In this document: positions 50,330 through 60,771 of the stretch, piece after piece
How positions within the stretch are numbered: position 1 is the first letter of the stretch
How the letters are laid out: every line of letters starts with the position of its first letter
Source of the DNA: Lodderomyces elongisporus
Lineage: Eukaryota; Ascomycota; Pichiomycetes; Serinales; Debaryomycetaceae
Assembly: GCF_030384665.1 (NCBI RefSeq)
Contig: NC_083680.1
Location: 219,001 to 283,000 of the forward strand
Length of the DNA: 64,000 nucleotides
Direction of reading: 5' to 3'
Program-made: the position numbers and the translations under genes
The notes under the pieces: model-generated
Told to the model about the DNA's origin: nothing
Seen by the model: the letters and a program-made list of their open reading frames with translations, nothing else
The model's database searches: none

Positions 50330-50800
50330 ATGGCTCCAAAAGCAAGAGCAGAGTTGGTTGTCCCGTATGTACAGATCCTATTTCAAATTCTATCATTAAG
50401 AAAAGGTTACAGAAATGTATAGAATATAATTTTGTCAGTCAGTTTACTAACCATTCAGTACAGATACAAACATGTACCAGCTAAACCTAGAAGGGATGCA
50501 GGAAATATAATTGCCCAATCATTGCCCATGGCAGCCATGTTTATGAAGAATAAGGTATTGTCTTGGGCTTCTTTGTTCTTGGCAGTACAATCGTATTTGA
50601 ATGAGCCTGTGAATAAACCAGAAGCTGATGCAAAGGAACAACAACAACCAGCATTTTTCAGGATATTGTTTGCATTTGTAGCCATCGGAACTTGTTACAT
50701 GGATCTATTCTTCCCTGGCACTAACCCAGCATTGAAAAGAGCAGCTAAAGTGGCATCGGATGCTACTGCTACAGCCACCGCTGTGGTTACTGCTGCTTAA
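50330..50800 (+). CDS. Asterix/UPF0139-like ER membrane protein, two exons (123 aa)
   Basis: Exon 1 is 50330-50364 and exon 2 is 50464-50800. Joined, the protein starts MAPKARAELVVPYKHVPAKP and continues NIIAQSLPMAAMFMKNKVLSWASLFLAVQSYLNEP, then FFRILFAFVAIGTCYMDLFFP, with two or three hydrophobic helices and a short Ala/Thr tail. The layout and the LSWASLFLAVQSYLN segment resemble Asterix (WDR83OS/UPF0139), the partner of CCDC47 in the PAT complex that helps insert multipass proteins at the ER. S. cerevisiae YPR063C is an intron-containing ER protein near FCY1 and BRR1 and is the likely ortholog (inference from order and intron). Confidence 0.85.
50365..50463 (+). other. Intron (99 nt) of the Asterix-like gene
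   Basis: The donor is GTATGT, the branch point TACTAAC at 50445-50451, and the acceptor TACAG ends at 50463. The nearer CAG (50457) would shift the frame. Splicing at TACAG gives a continuous ...VVPYKH... frame. Confidence 0.93.
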
Positions 50801-50957
50801 GTCCAAAAGACACCCGGCTTTATATATATGAATATATAAATATATATATATAAATAAATATATACATAATACATAATGTTACATTGACAATCAAAACAAA
50901 TTTGATTCACAAAAAAGAAAAGACAAGAGAGCGAAATTCAGGTAGATGAGCAACATC

Positions 50958-52865
50958 TTACTTCACATCCAATATTACACTGTCCAGTCCAACATAAGAA
51001 CCAATCAACTTCCGTGAGTCTTGATCCCATTTCAAATCGCATATACCCATGGTCTCTTTTGTTCCAGAATCTGGAATCTGTGGATCGTAAATTGCCACGC
51101 ATTTCATAAAACTGCGGTTTTGTAAAGTGAATGTGTCAATCTTTGTTTCCCAAACAGTTATTCGACCTAACTCGTCTCCCAATGCAAGAAAGTCACCAGA
51201 GGGTGCTAATGAAGAATTAAGTAGCAACAGGTCCTTTGCAGCATCCGTAAAATTTGCGCGCTGAGATTCACTGAAATTTTCGAGATTAATATATAGTTGT
51301 GAGCTCTTGATATTCTTACCCGTTTGAGGATCCCAAACATTCAACACACCATCCATGGAAATTGATAAAAGAACACTCAGTTCTTTGTATTTGATCCATG
51401 CTAAATCAATAATTGGAGCTGCGTGCATCACAAAACTGGGGACCTCAGTCTCGGACTTTACATTTAATGTGAGGCTTGCTTTCGATGAGGCACCATCCCA
51501 AATTTTTATCTTGTAGTCAAAATCAGAACATGAAGCTAAGAGCATGGAGGAATCGGAGCTAACTTTGAGAACCAGAATCTGGTTTTCGTGTCCTTCAAGA
51601 AACCCAACAGCCTGCACCTCATGTGTTCCAGCCCCATACGGTGGTGGACGTATTTCAAACACCTCTATCGTGTGGATGTTACTGGTATTGCTATTATTCA
51701 TGCCGTGGTTATCATTACTCGATATTGCAAATTTGTCATCACTAAACCAACAAATAATGACTTGCGGATCTTTTTCGCCATTCAAATCTTTCACACCATT
51801 CATCAGTCGTATCAGTTTAAGAGTTTGTCCATCCCAGATGTTCATTTGATTCTCGCTGTCAACAGTAGCAACAAATTTTCCCTTCGGACTCCATACAATA
51901 TTGGTAATCGCACTCCTCTTGACTTTATGCTCTGCAGCAAGGTCTTGTACTAAGGCATTTGCAGAGTTAGCAATGTTCCGCAATCTTCCATCAGGCGACC
52001 ACGCTCGCAACTCGCTGTATGCACCAGCTGTGATAAGCAAGTCTCCCAAAGGTGACCACGAAACCATATTAATTTCGTTTTTAAAGTCCGGCAAATCTGG
52101 GTGTGCTAATTCTTTAGACTCGCTTATGCTGTCATCCTTCAATGTGCTGCATATAGCTCTTCCGTCTAGTTTCCCGTAGGCAAAGATTGATGTCGAAGGA
52201 TGCCACGAGCTGGTGATACTTGGAACAAATTTCACTGTTGGTTTTAATTCGCTAGTTTCAAAGTTGATAGGAGTCGAATCTTGTGGTTCTAGAACTAGGC
52301 CTTCATTTGCTGGTTTATTCAGCAGGTCACCATTTACATCTTGCATCTCAATATCACCTTCTGGCTTCCCATTACTTCCTACATGAGACTCGGACTTGAC
52401 TGCTGATGCATTGTTCGACTCTAATGAGCTCACAATATTTTGACCCTTCTCTTGGCTCTGACCCTGAATGTGGTTTTGGTTTTGATTTTGATTTTGGTTT
52501 TGGTTTTGGTTTTGGTGATTAGTGATACTTTTCGTGATGTTGCTGGGGTTAACACTTTGTTGTGAGTTCGTATCTGTGTTTATATTTGCAAGTTCATTCT
52601 GTACTAGTGACGCAAGAAATGTATATTCACTTTCTTCTTTGGCTTTGGAGCCAGCCTCAGTCTCTGCAATTGTGTATAAAATTCCTTTTTGAACGAGTTC
52701 AACGAGGCAGCCCGGTGGTATCTTGTCGATAATTTTCACATTGTCGTCATTTTCGTAACCCAGACACTGCGACTGTCGATCAAATGTATATGCTGACAAG
52801 TCATACCCTGCCTCTTGGAAATATCGCCATATTAGGTAGTTGAGCTCTTTACTTGTAAATGACAT
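50958..52865 (-). CDS. SIF2: LisH-WD40 protein Sif2 (TBL1-like, Set3 complex)
   Basis: The 635-aa product begins with a LisH motif (SKELNYLIWRYFQEAGYDLSAYTF, residues about 5-30) and a CTLH-like segment. A Gln/Asn-rich linker with an (NQ)n run near residues 117-135 follows. An eight-bladed WD40 propeller fills about residues 210-635 (SWHPSTSIFAYG, VSWSPLGDLLITAG, IVWSPKGKFVAT, LASCSDFDYKIKIWD, LSISMDGVLNVWD). This is the yeast Sif2 / human TBL1 family, a core part of the Set3 histone deacetylase complex in the nucleus. S. cerevisiae Sif2 is 535 aa. SIF2 (YBR103W) and EXO84 (YBR102C) are neighbours in S. cerevisiae and here. Confidence 0.93.
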   Translation of the reverse strand: MSFTSKELNYLIWRYFQEAGYDLSAYTFDRQSQCLGYENDDNVKIIDKIPPGCLVELVQKGILYTIAETEAGSKAKEESEYTFLASLVQNELANINTDTNSQQSVNPSNITKSITNHQNQNQNQNQNQNQNHIQGQSQEKGQNIVSSLESNNASAVKSESHVGSNGKPEGDIEMQDVNGDLLNKPANEGLVLEPQDSTPINFETSELKPTVKFVPSITSSWHPSTSIFAYGKLDGRAICSTLKDDSISESKELAHPDLPDFKNEINMVSWSPLGDLLITAGAYSELRAWSPDGRLRNIANSANALVQDLAAEHKVKRSAITNIVWSPKGKFVATVDSENQMNIWDGQTLKLIRLMNGVKDLNGEKDPQVIICWFSDDKFAISSNDNHGMNNSNTSNIHTIEVFEIRPPPYGAGTHEVQAVGFLEGHENQILVLKVSSDSSMLLASCSDFDYKIKIWDGASSKASLTLNVKSETEVPSFVMHAAPIIDLAWIKYKELSVLLSISMDGVLNVWDPQTGKNIKSSQLYINLENFSESQRANFTDAAKDLLLLNSSLAPSGDFLALGDELGRITVWETKIDTFTLQNRSFMKCVAIYDPQIPDSGTKETMGICDLKWDQDSRKLIGSYVGLDSVILDVK

Positions 52866-53273
52866 CTGGATTGTTAATGAAGAAATAAGTTGGAAACTAA
52901 CAATGGTTAGCTTAGGTTTCTTGTTGTATGTGTGTGTGTATTTTTCTTTTGGTTAAATTGTTAATGTGCAACTTTTCTCAGTTTTCTCAGTTTTCTCAGA
53001 ATCTTGAATTTTTCTCTCGTAGAATTTCAATATATTGACATAGACAGATACACGCTCACTCTCTCATTTTCTCATACTTTCATATTCTCACTCACACACA
53101 CTCTCTCACCACCTAATACATTTATTAACACTCGTTTATTTACTCAAACTCGCACATAATAATTAAAACAGTCCGCTAGTTTGTGTGTGTTCTGACAATA
53201 CACATCTGATACCAAAGTTTTACCCTTTTTCTTACCACCAGCACAAACCAATTCAACCAATTTACCTGTCAAA
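52866..53273. promoter_or_regulatory. Divergent SIF2 / EXO84 promoter region
   Basis: This 408-bp region contains a TTTTCTCAG repeat (52975-53000) and CACACTCTCT-type repeats (53050-53110). I see no gene in it. Confidence 0.55.
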
Positions 53274-55712
53274 ATGTATAGAGATAGAGGGAAAAGTAAA
53301 GGCAATTGGCTGAGGCAAGAAGGAAGAGCAGGAGGCGGAGCAGGAGGAGGAGGAGCAGGAACTTCGAACCCATACTCCAATCTAAATCTTTCCCGTGTGG
53401 AGACCAATAGAAGTTACATCAGTGTTGCTGAAAGAGGAGATCTCTATGGTACTACTGGGTCGAGAGGTTTGGGCGGAAAAGCTCCACAATCTAATTTTCA
53501 TGGAAATTCGAGCAACAACTATAACAATGGCAATAATAAAGGCAACAACACTTTGCAAGTTCCTGGTGCATATTCCAATCAAAACAATGATCGTCAACAT
53601 AATCGTCGTTATAGTATACATACTGCGGCTCACCAACATGGGAGGTCATTCTCCAATAGCAATTTTGATACGTCCAATGCTCCACAACTACCCAACTTGC
53701 CTCAAGGAATGACAATGAATTCAAAACCAAAACCAAAACCATTGACCATTCTGCAAGAGATACTAAAGGGGCTTGACCAAAGTACCGCAGGAGACATTGA
53801 CGATTATTACAAGTCTTTGGTAAAACAAAAGCAAATTGTAACCAGAGATTTCAAGGACAATATCAACCAGAATCAAAAAAATGTAATGGCATTGACCAAA
53901 GACCTTAAGGAAACTCAAGAGGAATTGTTGAATATGAGACACACAACAAAGGATTTGTTTGAAGTTTTGGATCTGTTTAAGGAAACAGCTGAACGTCGAC
54001 TCAGTCTCGAGCGAGAAAATCTTGGTGCTACTCAGATGCTGCAACAACTGCAGCAACTGCAAAAGAGCGAAAAAGACAAGAGAAAAGATCGATCTTCTAT
54101 CTTGCTTTTGGAAAAGAACTGGGCGAAAGAGTTGCAGTCACTATTCAAACATGTTGATGGAGCTTCGAAATTTATACAACCACTACCTGGCCGACACGTG
54201 CTTGCAGAAAGTGGGAGATGGCACGAGGTTAATGCCGGTACATGGAAACCGAGCAACCCGGGACATTTGTTTGTGTTGAACGATTTGTTATTGATTGCAG
54301 CAAAAAAGACTCTGACAAATACCAATAACAAGTTGGACCAGAAAGGCATTGGTGTTGGTGGTGGTGCTGGTGGTGGTGCTGGCACAAAGTCTAATAAACT
54401 ACAAGCAATTCAATGTTTACCATTGACTCTGGTTACAATGACAAAAATCACCCCTCCGAAAACAGATCCAAACTTATATTTTATCAGTATCAAGACCAAG
54501 TCCTTAAACTATGTGTATCAAACTGATAGGTATGATCATTTTGTTAAAATCACAGATGCATTCAACAAAGGAAAAAACGAAATGATACACGAACAAAGAG
54601 TGATGAGAGGATCAGTCAGCATGGAGAATAACCGGCCTGTGTCAGTTAGTGAGACACAAGAGGAAAAGAAGCAATTACGGGACTCTTTGCGGAACTCTGG
54701 CTCTCATGAAATGAACGGAGCCGTTGACGAACATGGAAAGCGAATAAGTGGTAGCTTTAGAAGAAGCGGCACGTTGAGTGGTACCAACAGTAAGAGAAAC
54801 TCTTCAGAGTTTGTTTTGCACGATATAAGTGCCCGAGTGCATTCGCGTAACAAGTCTCATGACTTTCAAAGTAGTACTTATAACTATGCATCTGGAAATG
54901 GTAAATCTGAGTTTTTCAACAGTATGAAAAACTTGGAAGGCGAATTTGACGATGTGGATATTAATATCTCACGCAACAAATTCGCTGACGCTGTGCAACT
55001 AGTGACTGCGATTGAAAAGAGATTGCTAAAGTTTGAAAACTATTTGGCTAAACAGAGAAACAGTGCTTCATCCTTAGCCAATCAAACTGACGAGTCGTTG
55101 CTTCTCGAAGTGACCAAATTGAAAGTTGAAAATAGAAAAGATGAGATTATACAGTGTCTTTTGTTTGACCTCCTGAATCGTAGTTCAAAGCTTACAGCAT
55201 CGGAGGTATCAGAAATCATTATTCTTTTCCAACAATTGGATCATTTGGAATCTGGTATCCAAGCATTCCTTGACGCAACATCACTACACCTTGCAAGTAT
55301 GGTCTCTAAATTGATTGTTAGTTTACAAGGTAGCACCAAGATTGATGTAGTCAATTATCTATCCAATCTCATGGTCATCAATGTGGCTATTGTCCAAAGA
55401 ACAATTAATATTTACAAACTGAAAATAAATCCAATATTAGCAGAGCTGGGCCAGGGCATTGACTCATCAGGTTTAATAGATTGGTGCATTGAGGAATTCA
55501 AAAAATTGAATAAAACTATAAAGAAACATCTATACGGTACATTGTTGATTATCGATGGACATAATTTTGAGACTGATGAGCCAGTGTATAGTGTCAAAGA
55601 TGAGAAACTATACGGAGATTTCCTTAACATTATGAATCAAGAGTTGGAAGAGTTGCGTATGGTGGGGTTGGACGTAGAGTACATTTTTGAACCGCTAATG
55701 AACTTGCAGTAG
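53274..55712 (+). CDS. EXO84: Exocyst complex subunit Exo84
   Basis: This 812-aa protein has a Gly/Ala/Asn-rich disordered N-terminus (about 1-140) and a helical coiled-coil segment (about 160-270: LTILQEILKGLDQSTAGDIDDYYKSLVKQKQIVTRDF). A PH-like domain begins near FIQPLPGRHVLAESGRWHEVN (about 300) and is interrupted by a Gly-rich loop. The C-terminal helical rod is typical of the Exo84 C-terminal domain. S. cerevisiae Exo84 is 753 aa. It tethers secretory vesicles at the plasma membrane together with Sec8, encoded at 9.9-13.3 kb. The start is the first ATG after an AAA leader. Confidence 0.95.
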   Translation: MYRDRGKSKGNWLRQEGRAGGGAGGGGAGTSNPYSNLNLSRVETNRSYISVAERGDLYGTTGSRGLGGKAPQSNFHGNSSNNYNNGNNKGNNTLQVPGAYSNQNNDRQHNRRYSIHTAAHQHGRSFSNSNFDTSNAPQLPNLPQGMTMNSKPKPKPLTILQEILKGLDQSTAGDIDDYYKSLVKQKQIVTRDFKDNINQNQKNVMALTKDLKETQEELLNMRHTTKDLFEVLDLFKETAERRLSLERENLGATQMLQQLQQLQKSEKDKRKDRSSILLLEKNWAKELQSLFKHVDGASKFIQPLPGRHVLAESGRWHEVNAGTWKPSNPGHLFVLNDLLLIAAKKTLTNTNNKLDQKGIGVGGGAGGGAGTKSNKLQAIQCLPLTLVTMTKITPPKTDPNLYFISIKTKSLNYVYQTDRYDHFVKITDAFNKGKNEMIHEQRVMRGSVSMENNRPVSVSETQEEKKQLRDSLRNSGSHEMNGAVDEHGKRISGSFRRSGTLSGTNSKRNSSEFVLHDISARVHSRNKSHDFQSSTYNYASGNGKSEFFNSMKNLEGEFDDVDINISRNKFADAVQLVTAIEKRLLKFENYLAKQRNSASSLANQTDESLLLEVTKLKVENRKDEIIQCLLFDLLNRSSKLTASEVSEIIILFQQLDHLESGIQAFLDATSLHLASMVSKLIVSLQGSTKIDVVNYLSNLMVINVAIVQRTINIYKLKINPILAELGQGIDSSGLIDWCIEEFKKLNKTIKKHLYGTLLIIDGHNFETDEPVYSVKDEKLYGDFLNIMNQELEELRMVGLDVEYIFEPLMNLQ

Positions 55713-55992
55713 AAGAGAAGCATAATAAAAGGGTAGAACGGGATTGATGAAGAAGAGAAAAACAGAAGAATGAAGGACTTAGCAAACTGGAGAAAGCATA
55801 GGAAATAGTTAGCAACCAAAAGCGAGTCTTCACACATATATGCATATATATTCAGATATATGTATATATGCATACATATATATATATATATATAAACACT
55901 CTCCTTTTCTTTCATTTCTTCTCTACAAGAAAACTTCATGCGAAAGTTAATTATTGAAATAAATATATAAATAAGCATCCTTTTTGTACTTC

Positions 55993-57088
55993 TCACAATT
56001 TATCGTAGAGTTTCATCAAATCGTAATGTTCTCTAAAATACGCACCTTTTCTTTTCAAGTACAACAAGATTAATGATGCCACCGTCAATATGCCCATCAA
56101 TATACTAAACAAAATACCAGGACCAATTGCTACCAACAAGGGCTCAACAATAAAGGTAGCCACAGCAGCCAAGATCTGTCTGATTAAATTGTTTAATGCT
56201 ACTCCAGTTGCACCTTTACCAGGCAAAGTATCCACTAGGTAAGTGACTGTTGCACCAATCACCAACATCGAGGCAAACCCACAAATTGCAGTGCCAATCA
56301 AGGGAACGAGCCAAAACTCACCATACTTGATTGTCCATCCAAAGATGAGGCACGCCATTGGGTATAGAATTACGGCAAGAACAATGTTCCAAGATATACG
56401 TGATTCGGGGACTAGCTCACCATGCTTTTCAGCGTATTTGTTTAACAAATGATCATTCCATCGACCACCAATCATTGAGGCAGCAAGGTATGTTACTGAA
56501 TTGGGGATATACATCAACCCAACAATAATTTGACTAAACTTATAAGGTTCACGAGCATATTCGTACGAAATGGTCATGTTGAAGAAATAAATTACTGCAA
56601 ATGATATTCCAGAGTAGAGAATAACAAGCACAACAGGTGGGTGTTTCAAAAGAACAAGCGAGTGGAGTGGACGAATGATCAAATCGTAACAATTACGTTT
56701 AAACTCGGCTCTTTTATTCAAAGATGGTGGCTGTGTAAGCAGAGTTGAAGTGTTTGTTGCCCCAATTCCGTTTTCTTCTCGAGGTAACTCTTCAGTTGCT
56801 ACCCCCATATTGGACATTGAACGACGAATCTCGCCTGCAACGTATGATTGTTGCAATTTGCGTGAGTATGACGATCGATTAGTTGTCAATCGAGACAAAG
56901 TGGGCATCACTGGATCCATAATGGGACCCTCGTCTTCGTCGTCTTCAATTATAGACCGAACCGATCTTGCGCTTGATCTTCGACTCATATTGGTTGCAAC
57001 GCGTTGTAAATCCTGGTCTTGATTATCTGTTAGAATATGTGGATCATGGTGGCCTTTAGTTTGGTTCTTGTTGTGTTGTTGATGTTGC

Positions 57089-57124
<36 letters not shown>

Positions 57125-58404
57125 CGTGTGGGTAATATCTCTTCACCTTGAAAACTAGAGTCATCGCTATTTTCCAGTTTCTCTTTTTCATTTTGTTGCA
57201 CATTCTCCTCTGTCTTTTCTTTTTCATCAATTGGCTCGGCTCCTTGCGCCTGCTTCATTATATTCTTCAATAATGCCAAATTATCAAGCTTCCTTAATGT
57301 CTCAGGTAAGAAGAAAGTGATACTGATTAGATTGCAAGCGGCAAATATCATTAATAACCATTGAGTTGCTCTCCAGCCCCATGCTTGTGATACTGCACCA
57401 CCCAATATAGGAGCCAAAAATGGGCCCATTAATGGACCTAGGTAGTACCATCCCATAGCCTTACCTCTTTCCTGAGGCACAAACAAATCTGCAATTGTAC
57501 CTGCCCCCACTGCCTGGACACTTGCCGAGGAGCCACCTTGTAGAACTCTTAAAACTATTAATGCGCTAATATTTGGTGACAAAGATGTACCAATACTGAA
57601 TGCAACAAAGAGGACAAAACTAATAAAGTAAACTGATCTTCTCCCAAATCTTTCACTAAAAGAAGACCACCAAAGTGGGAAAATACCTAGGGATAAAAGG
57701 TATATACCAACGGAGACATTGACCATACTCACTGTAGTATCTAGTTTATCGACAATATCATCGATTGCCGGTAACATGATGGAAGTACCCATGGGACCAG
57801 TAATTGAAGCCAATGCTATAATCCCAACAATGAAGTATTTGATTTTTAGTGGATAGTCTCTTGCGTCATAGTATTCTGGAATGACAACCAACTGGCTTAG
57901 TAAACCTCTTCTTTCCAGTCTCTTGACTCGTAATGTTTTGCTCGATGCATTGGTCTGATTAGTTTTGTTTGTTTTATTAGTTTGATTTGTTTGCGTCGTG
58001 CGAGCTGTTTGGAAATGTGACAAGTCTCGATGTTGAAGTGATTCAAATGAAGTAATACTTCGTTCGAGATCAGCTAGGGGACCAAGGATGGGTGTTGGTG
58101 GGTTATACGGGGTTGCTTTTCCGTCATTGTCATCATTTTCGTCGCCAAGAGGGTTTTCAAATTGATGTTGATTTTGGTGCTGTTGGTGCTGGTGCTGGTG
58201 CTGGTGCTGGTGCTGCTGATGTTGACTGCTGTCGCTCGACTCTTTAACTGAATGCGTTATGGGATTGACTTCAGTATGCCGATTATGCTGATGCTCTGAG
58301 TATTCTGTAGACGCTAATGAAATGTTTTCTGAAGTATCGTCGCCGTGATCAATACCAGCAGTGTTTGTTGGTTGGCCAGAGAATTGATTATGATGATGTG
58401 ACAT
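55993..58404 (-). CDS. QDR3: MFS multidrug/polyamine transporter, Qdr3-like (DHA1 family)
   Basis: The 803-aa protein has 12 predicted membrane helices in two groups of six. They follow a long hydrophilic N-terminus (~185 residues with a His/Gln run) and flank a ~200-residue cytosolic loop. The first half has the DHA1 motifs FSERFGRRSVYF (motif A) and GAGTIADLFVPQERGKAMGWYYLGPLMGPFLAP (motif C-like). The loop has a run of 13 glutamines and a Ser/Arg stretch. S. cerevisiae Qdr3 (689 aa) has the same layout and exports polyamines and drugs at the plasma membrane. QDR3 (YBR043C) lies beside CST26 and near FIG1 in S. cerevisiae, as here, which favours QDR3 over AQR1/TPO-type genes. Confidence 0.85.
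57085..57124. repeat. CAA/GTT repeat encoding poly-Gln in QDR3
   Basis: About 13 consecutive Gln codons lie in the central cytosolic loop of the transporter. Interrupted Gln/His codons continue on the C-terminal side. Confidence 0.9.
58170..58225. repeat. CACCAG-type repeat encoding His/Gln in QDR3
   Basis: Alternating His and Gln codons lie in the N-terminal cytosolic segment of the transporter (about residues 60-80). Confidence 0.85.
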
Positions 58405-59152
58405 TGCTGGTGATATATAATGTTTTCTTTCAGTAGTTATTATTATTATTATTACTACTTTTGATCCTGTTTTATGATGGTGGTGGTATTTAACTGTTTA
58501 GAAACTGGATAAACAAAGTGACCTACTGATTCATAAGTCAAGGGGTAAGAGGTTGTAAATGGGGTGGATAATGAGGTATTTATAAAAGTTTGACAGGGTG
58601 CTTGTGAATGTTCACATATATATATATGTATATGTAATTGTGCAGTGCTGTGCTGTGGTTCTTGACTATTAACGTTAAACAATAGTCGATAGTGTGCAAT
58701 GGGATACTGTAGATCTATACATTTCTCTCCATGAAATTATATAGCCGTTGTGTATTGACTCACTTAGCAGAAAGGGAGGGAGGGAGAAAGAAGAAAAAAA
58801 ATGTGTCTATCTATATATATATATAATATATATATATATATGTATATTATATTCTGAATCAAGCCAGCAAGGGGAGAGAAACGAAAAAGAGAAATTAAAA
58901 GAGAAATAGTAGATGGTGGGGTTGAGGTAAACTAAATACTCACATGGCTGAATCATAATGCATGGAACGTCTAGGTCAAAATAAAGGGGAAGAGTGCTAG
59001 AGCAAGTACAAGTACTAAGAAAAAAGGCAGAAGCAAAATAAACAAAAAAAAGGGAAAAAGGAAGAGAAGAAGAGTGCCAAGTGTCGAGCTTCTACTGCCT
59101 CTTGTCAAATTTTAAGAACATGTTGTATCTGAAAAAGTAAATTTTTTTTTAT

Positions 59153-59164
59153 GGGGGGGGGGGG
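59153..59164 (+). repeat. Poly(G) run of 12
   Basis: This uninterrupted G12 tract directly follows a T tract in AT-rich spacer. Confidence 0.9.
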
Positions 59165-60422
59165 AGCCCTGAACATAAAATACATTAAACTTTAAAGAAA
59201 ACTTTTATCTAATATTAACAGAAGAATAAATAAATGTGGCTGCAAGTGTTTATAGCAGTGGGAGAGTATACGTAAAGTGCAATATAAAGTTGTGAATAAG
59301 TTGAGAATTATTGTAGAGGCAAACTGGGGTGATGGAAACTTTGTAAACAAATGTATTAACAAAAGTTACTTTCCTAAGCTCCTCGTCTCTTTTGTTCAAA
59401 GCAAAGATTATTGAATGTAAATTGAAAATTTGCGGTGTTTGAGGTGGGGAATTAAGGTGGTTCTTTCTATATGGTTGTGATCTTTTCAACTAGTCTATTA
59501 GTTATGTTATTTTTCTTCTTGCTTTGCTTTGTTTTGCTTAGTTTTGCTTTGTTTTCTTGTTTTTGGGTTTTTGAGAGGAATGGGCGGTGGGAAAATGAGG
59601 GATTTGGTGATTGATAACTCCGATCATACATTGTCATTATATTTTCGGGGTTTATTTCCGATCATTTTCTCTCTCAATTTTGTCAGCTCCTACACAACCC
59701 AATTCTTTATGTAATTTCAAATCTTTCATTCTTCTCTTTTCTTCTATTCTTTTAAAATTTTGAATTTTGAATTGTTTTTGATTTATTCTGCAGCTCAACA
59801 CCAGTGTAAATCACAACGGCTGTATAGGTACTAGCATGACGTATTGGAGAAACGTTGTTATTTAGACAAAGAGAAGCGTACTTGTATATAATGGAGTAAC
59901 CAGTTCTTATTTGTTCAATCATAGCTCAACTCTAAACTCTTACTTTCGGATGAATGGATTGAAAATTGTAGATTGATTTTTAAAAAGAGGGGAAGCCAAA
60001 ACACGAGTGCAGAGATTAGGAATGTCAACCACGGCTGTAAAAGTTCTGATATGATAATATATATTAACAAAGTTTTCACACTTTTATTTTGCAATTTACA
60101 TTCAATGTCGATAAAATTTAACATTTTAACACTTTCCAAATGATGAAGCCTTTTGAAGTTTTGATCGATTAGACACTGTGAAAGAAAAAGAAGAAGAGGA
60201 AGGTGAAACTATTCCAAAGATGATTTTAATTCAGTTGTCAAAAATTTGCACAAATTACACTCAAATAATTTTTTACCAAAAAAAGAGTCGTTAAATAGTT
60301 ACCAACATGTATATCATGTCTAACTCAACCCTTTTACCTTGTTAATTACTATACAAAGATTATGGAAGTTCTTTTTTGAAAAGAGTGTATTACCTTTCAA
60401 CATTTACCTTCCTACAAGCTGA

Positions 60423-60541
60423 GATGGTGCGCGAATTAAAGAGCATCTGGTGAAGCATTGGTTAGTCACGCACCATCACCAAATCAGGGCTTAGCTAGCT
60501 AAGCAAAATTTCTAGCTCCAACATCGCTTAACTAAATTTTG
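60423..60541. repeat. Cluster of inverted repeats, candidate structured element
   Basis: GATGGTGCG (60423-60431) pairs with CGCACCATC (60469-60477). GCTTAGCTAGCTAAGC (60489-60504) is a perfect 16-bp palindrome. CAAAATTT (60504-60511) pairs with AAATTTTG (60534-60541). All lie within 120 bp of gene-free DNA. Confidence 0.75.
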
Positions 60542-60759
60542 TAAAATCATTACTGTCGCCAGTATTTGCAAAAGCCAGTAAACATGAAATATTCTATATA
60601 TAGATATCTGTCCTAGCAGTCACTTTCAATTGTCATTATCGCATTGGTTGCAGGTAAATTCCAAAAAAAAAAAATATTAGAAAACAACCCAACAAAATTG
60701 TTTGAAAGTTTTTCTTTTTTTTTTTTTCTTCCAAAAAATCACAAGAGTAGAAAAAGTGT

Positions 60760-60771
60760 GGGGGGGGGGGG
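60760..60771 (+). repeat. Poly(G) run of 12
   Basis: G12 is followed by further G-rich sequence (GGAAGGGGGAAGGGG) in the region upstream of CST26. Confidence 0.9.

Noticed and set aside
60425..60480. tRNA-like acceptor pairing (GGTGCG with CGCACC followed by ATCACCA)
   Set aside because: The span is ~55 nt with no A/B box or cloverleaf arms, so it is too short and unstructured for a tRNA.
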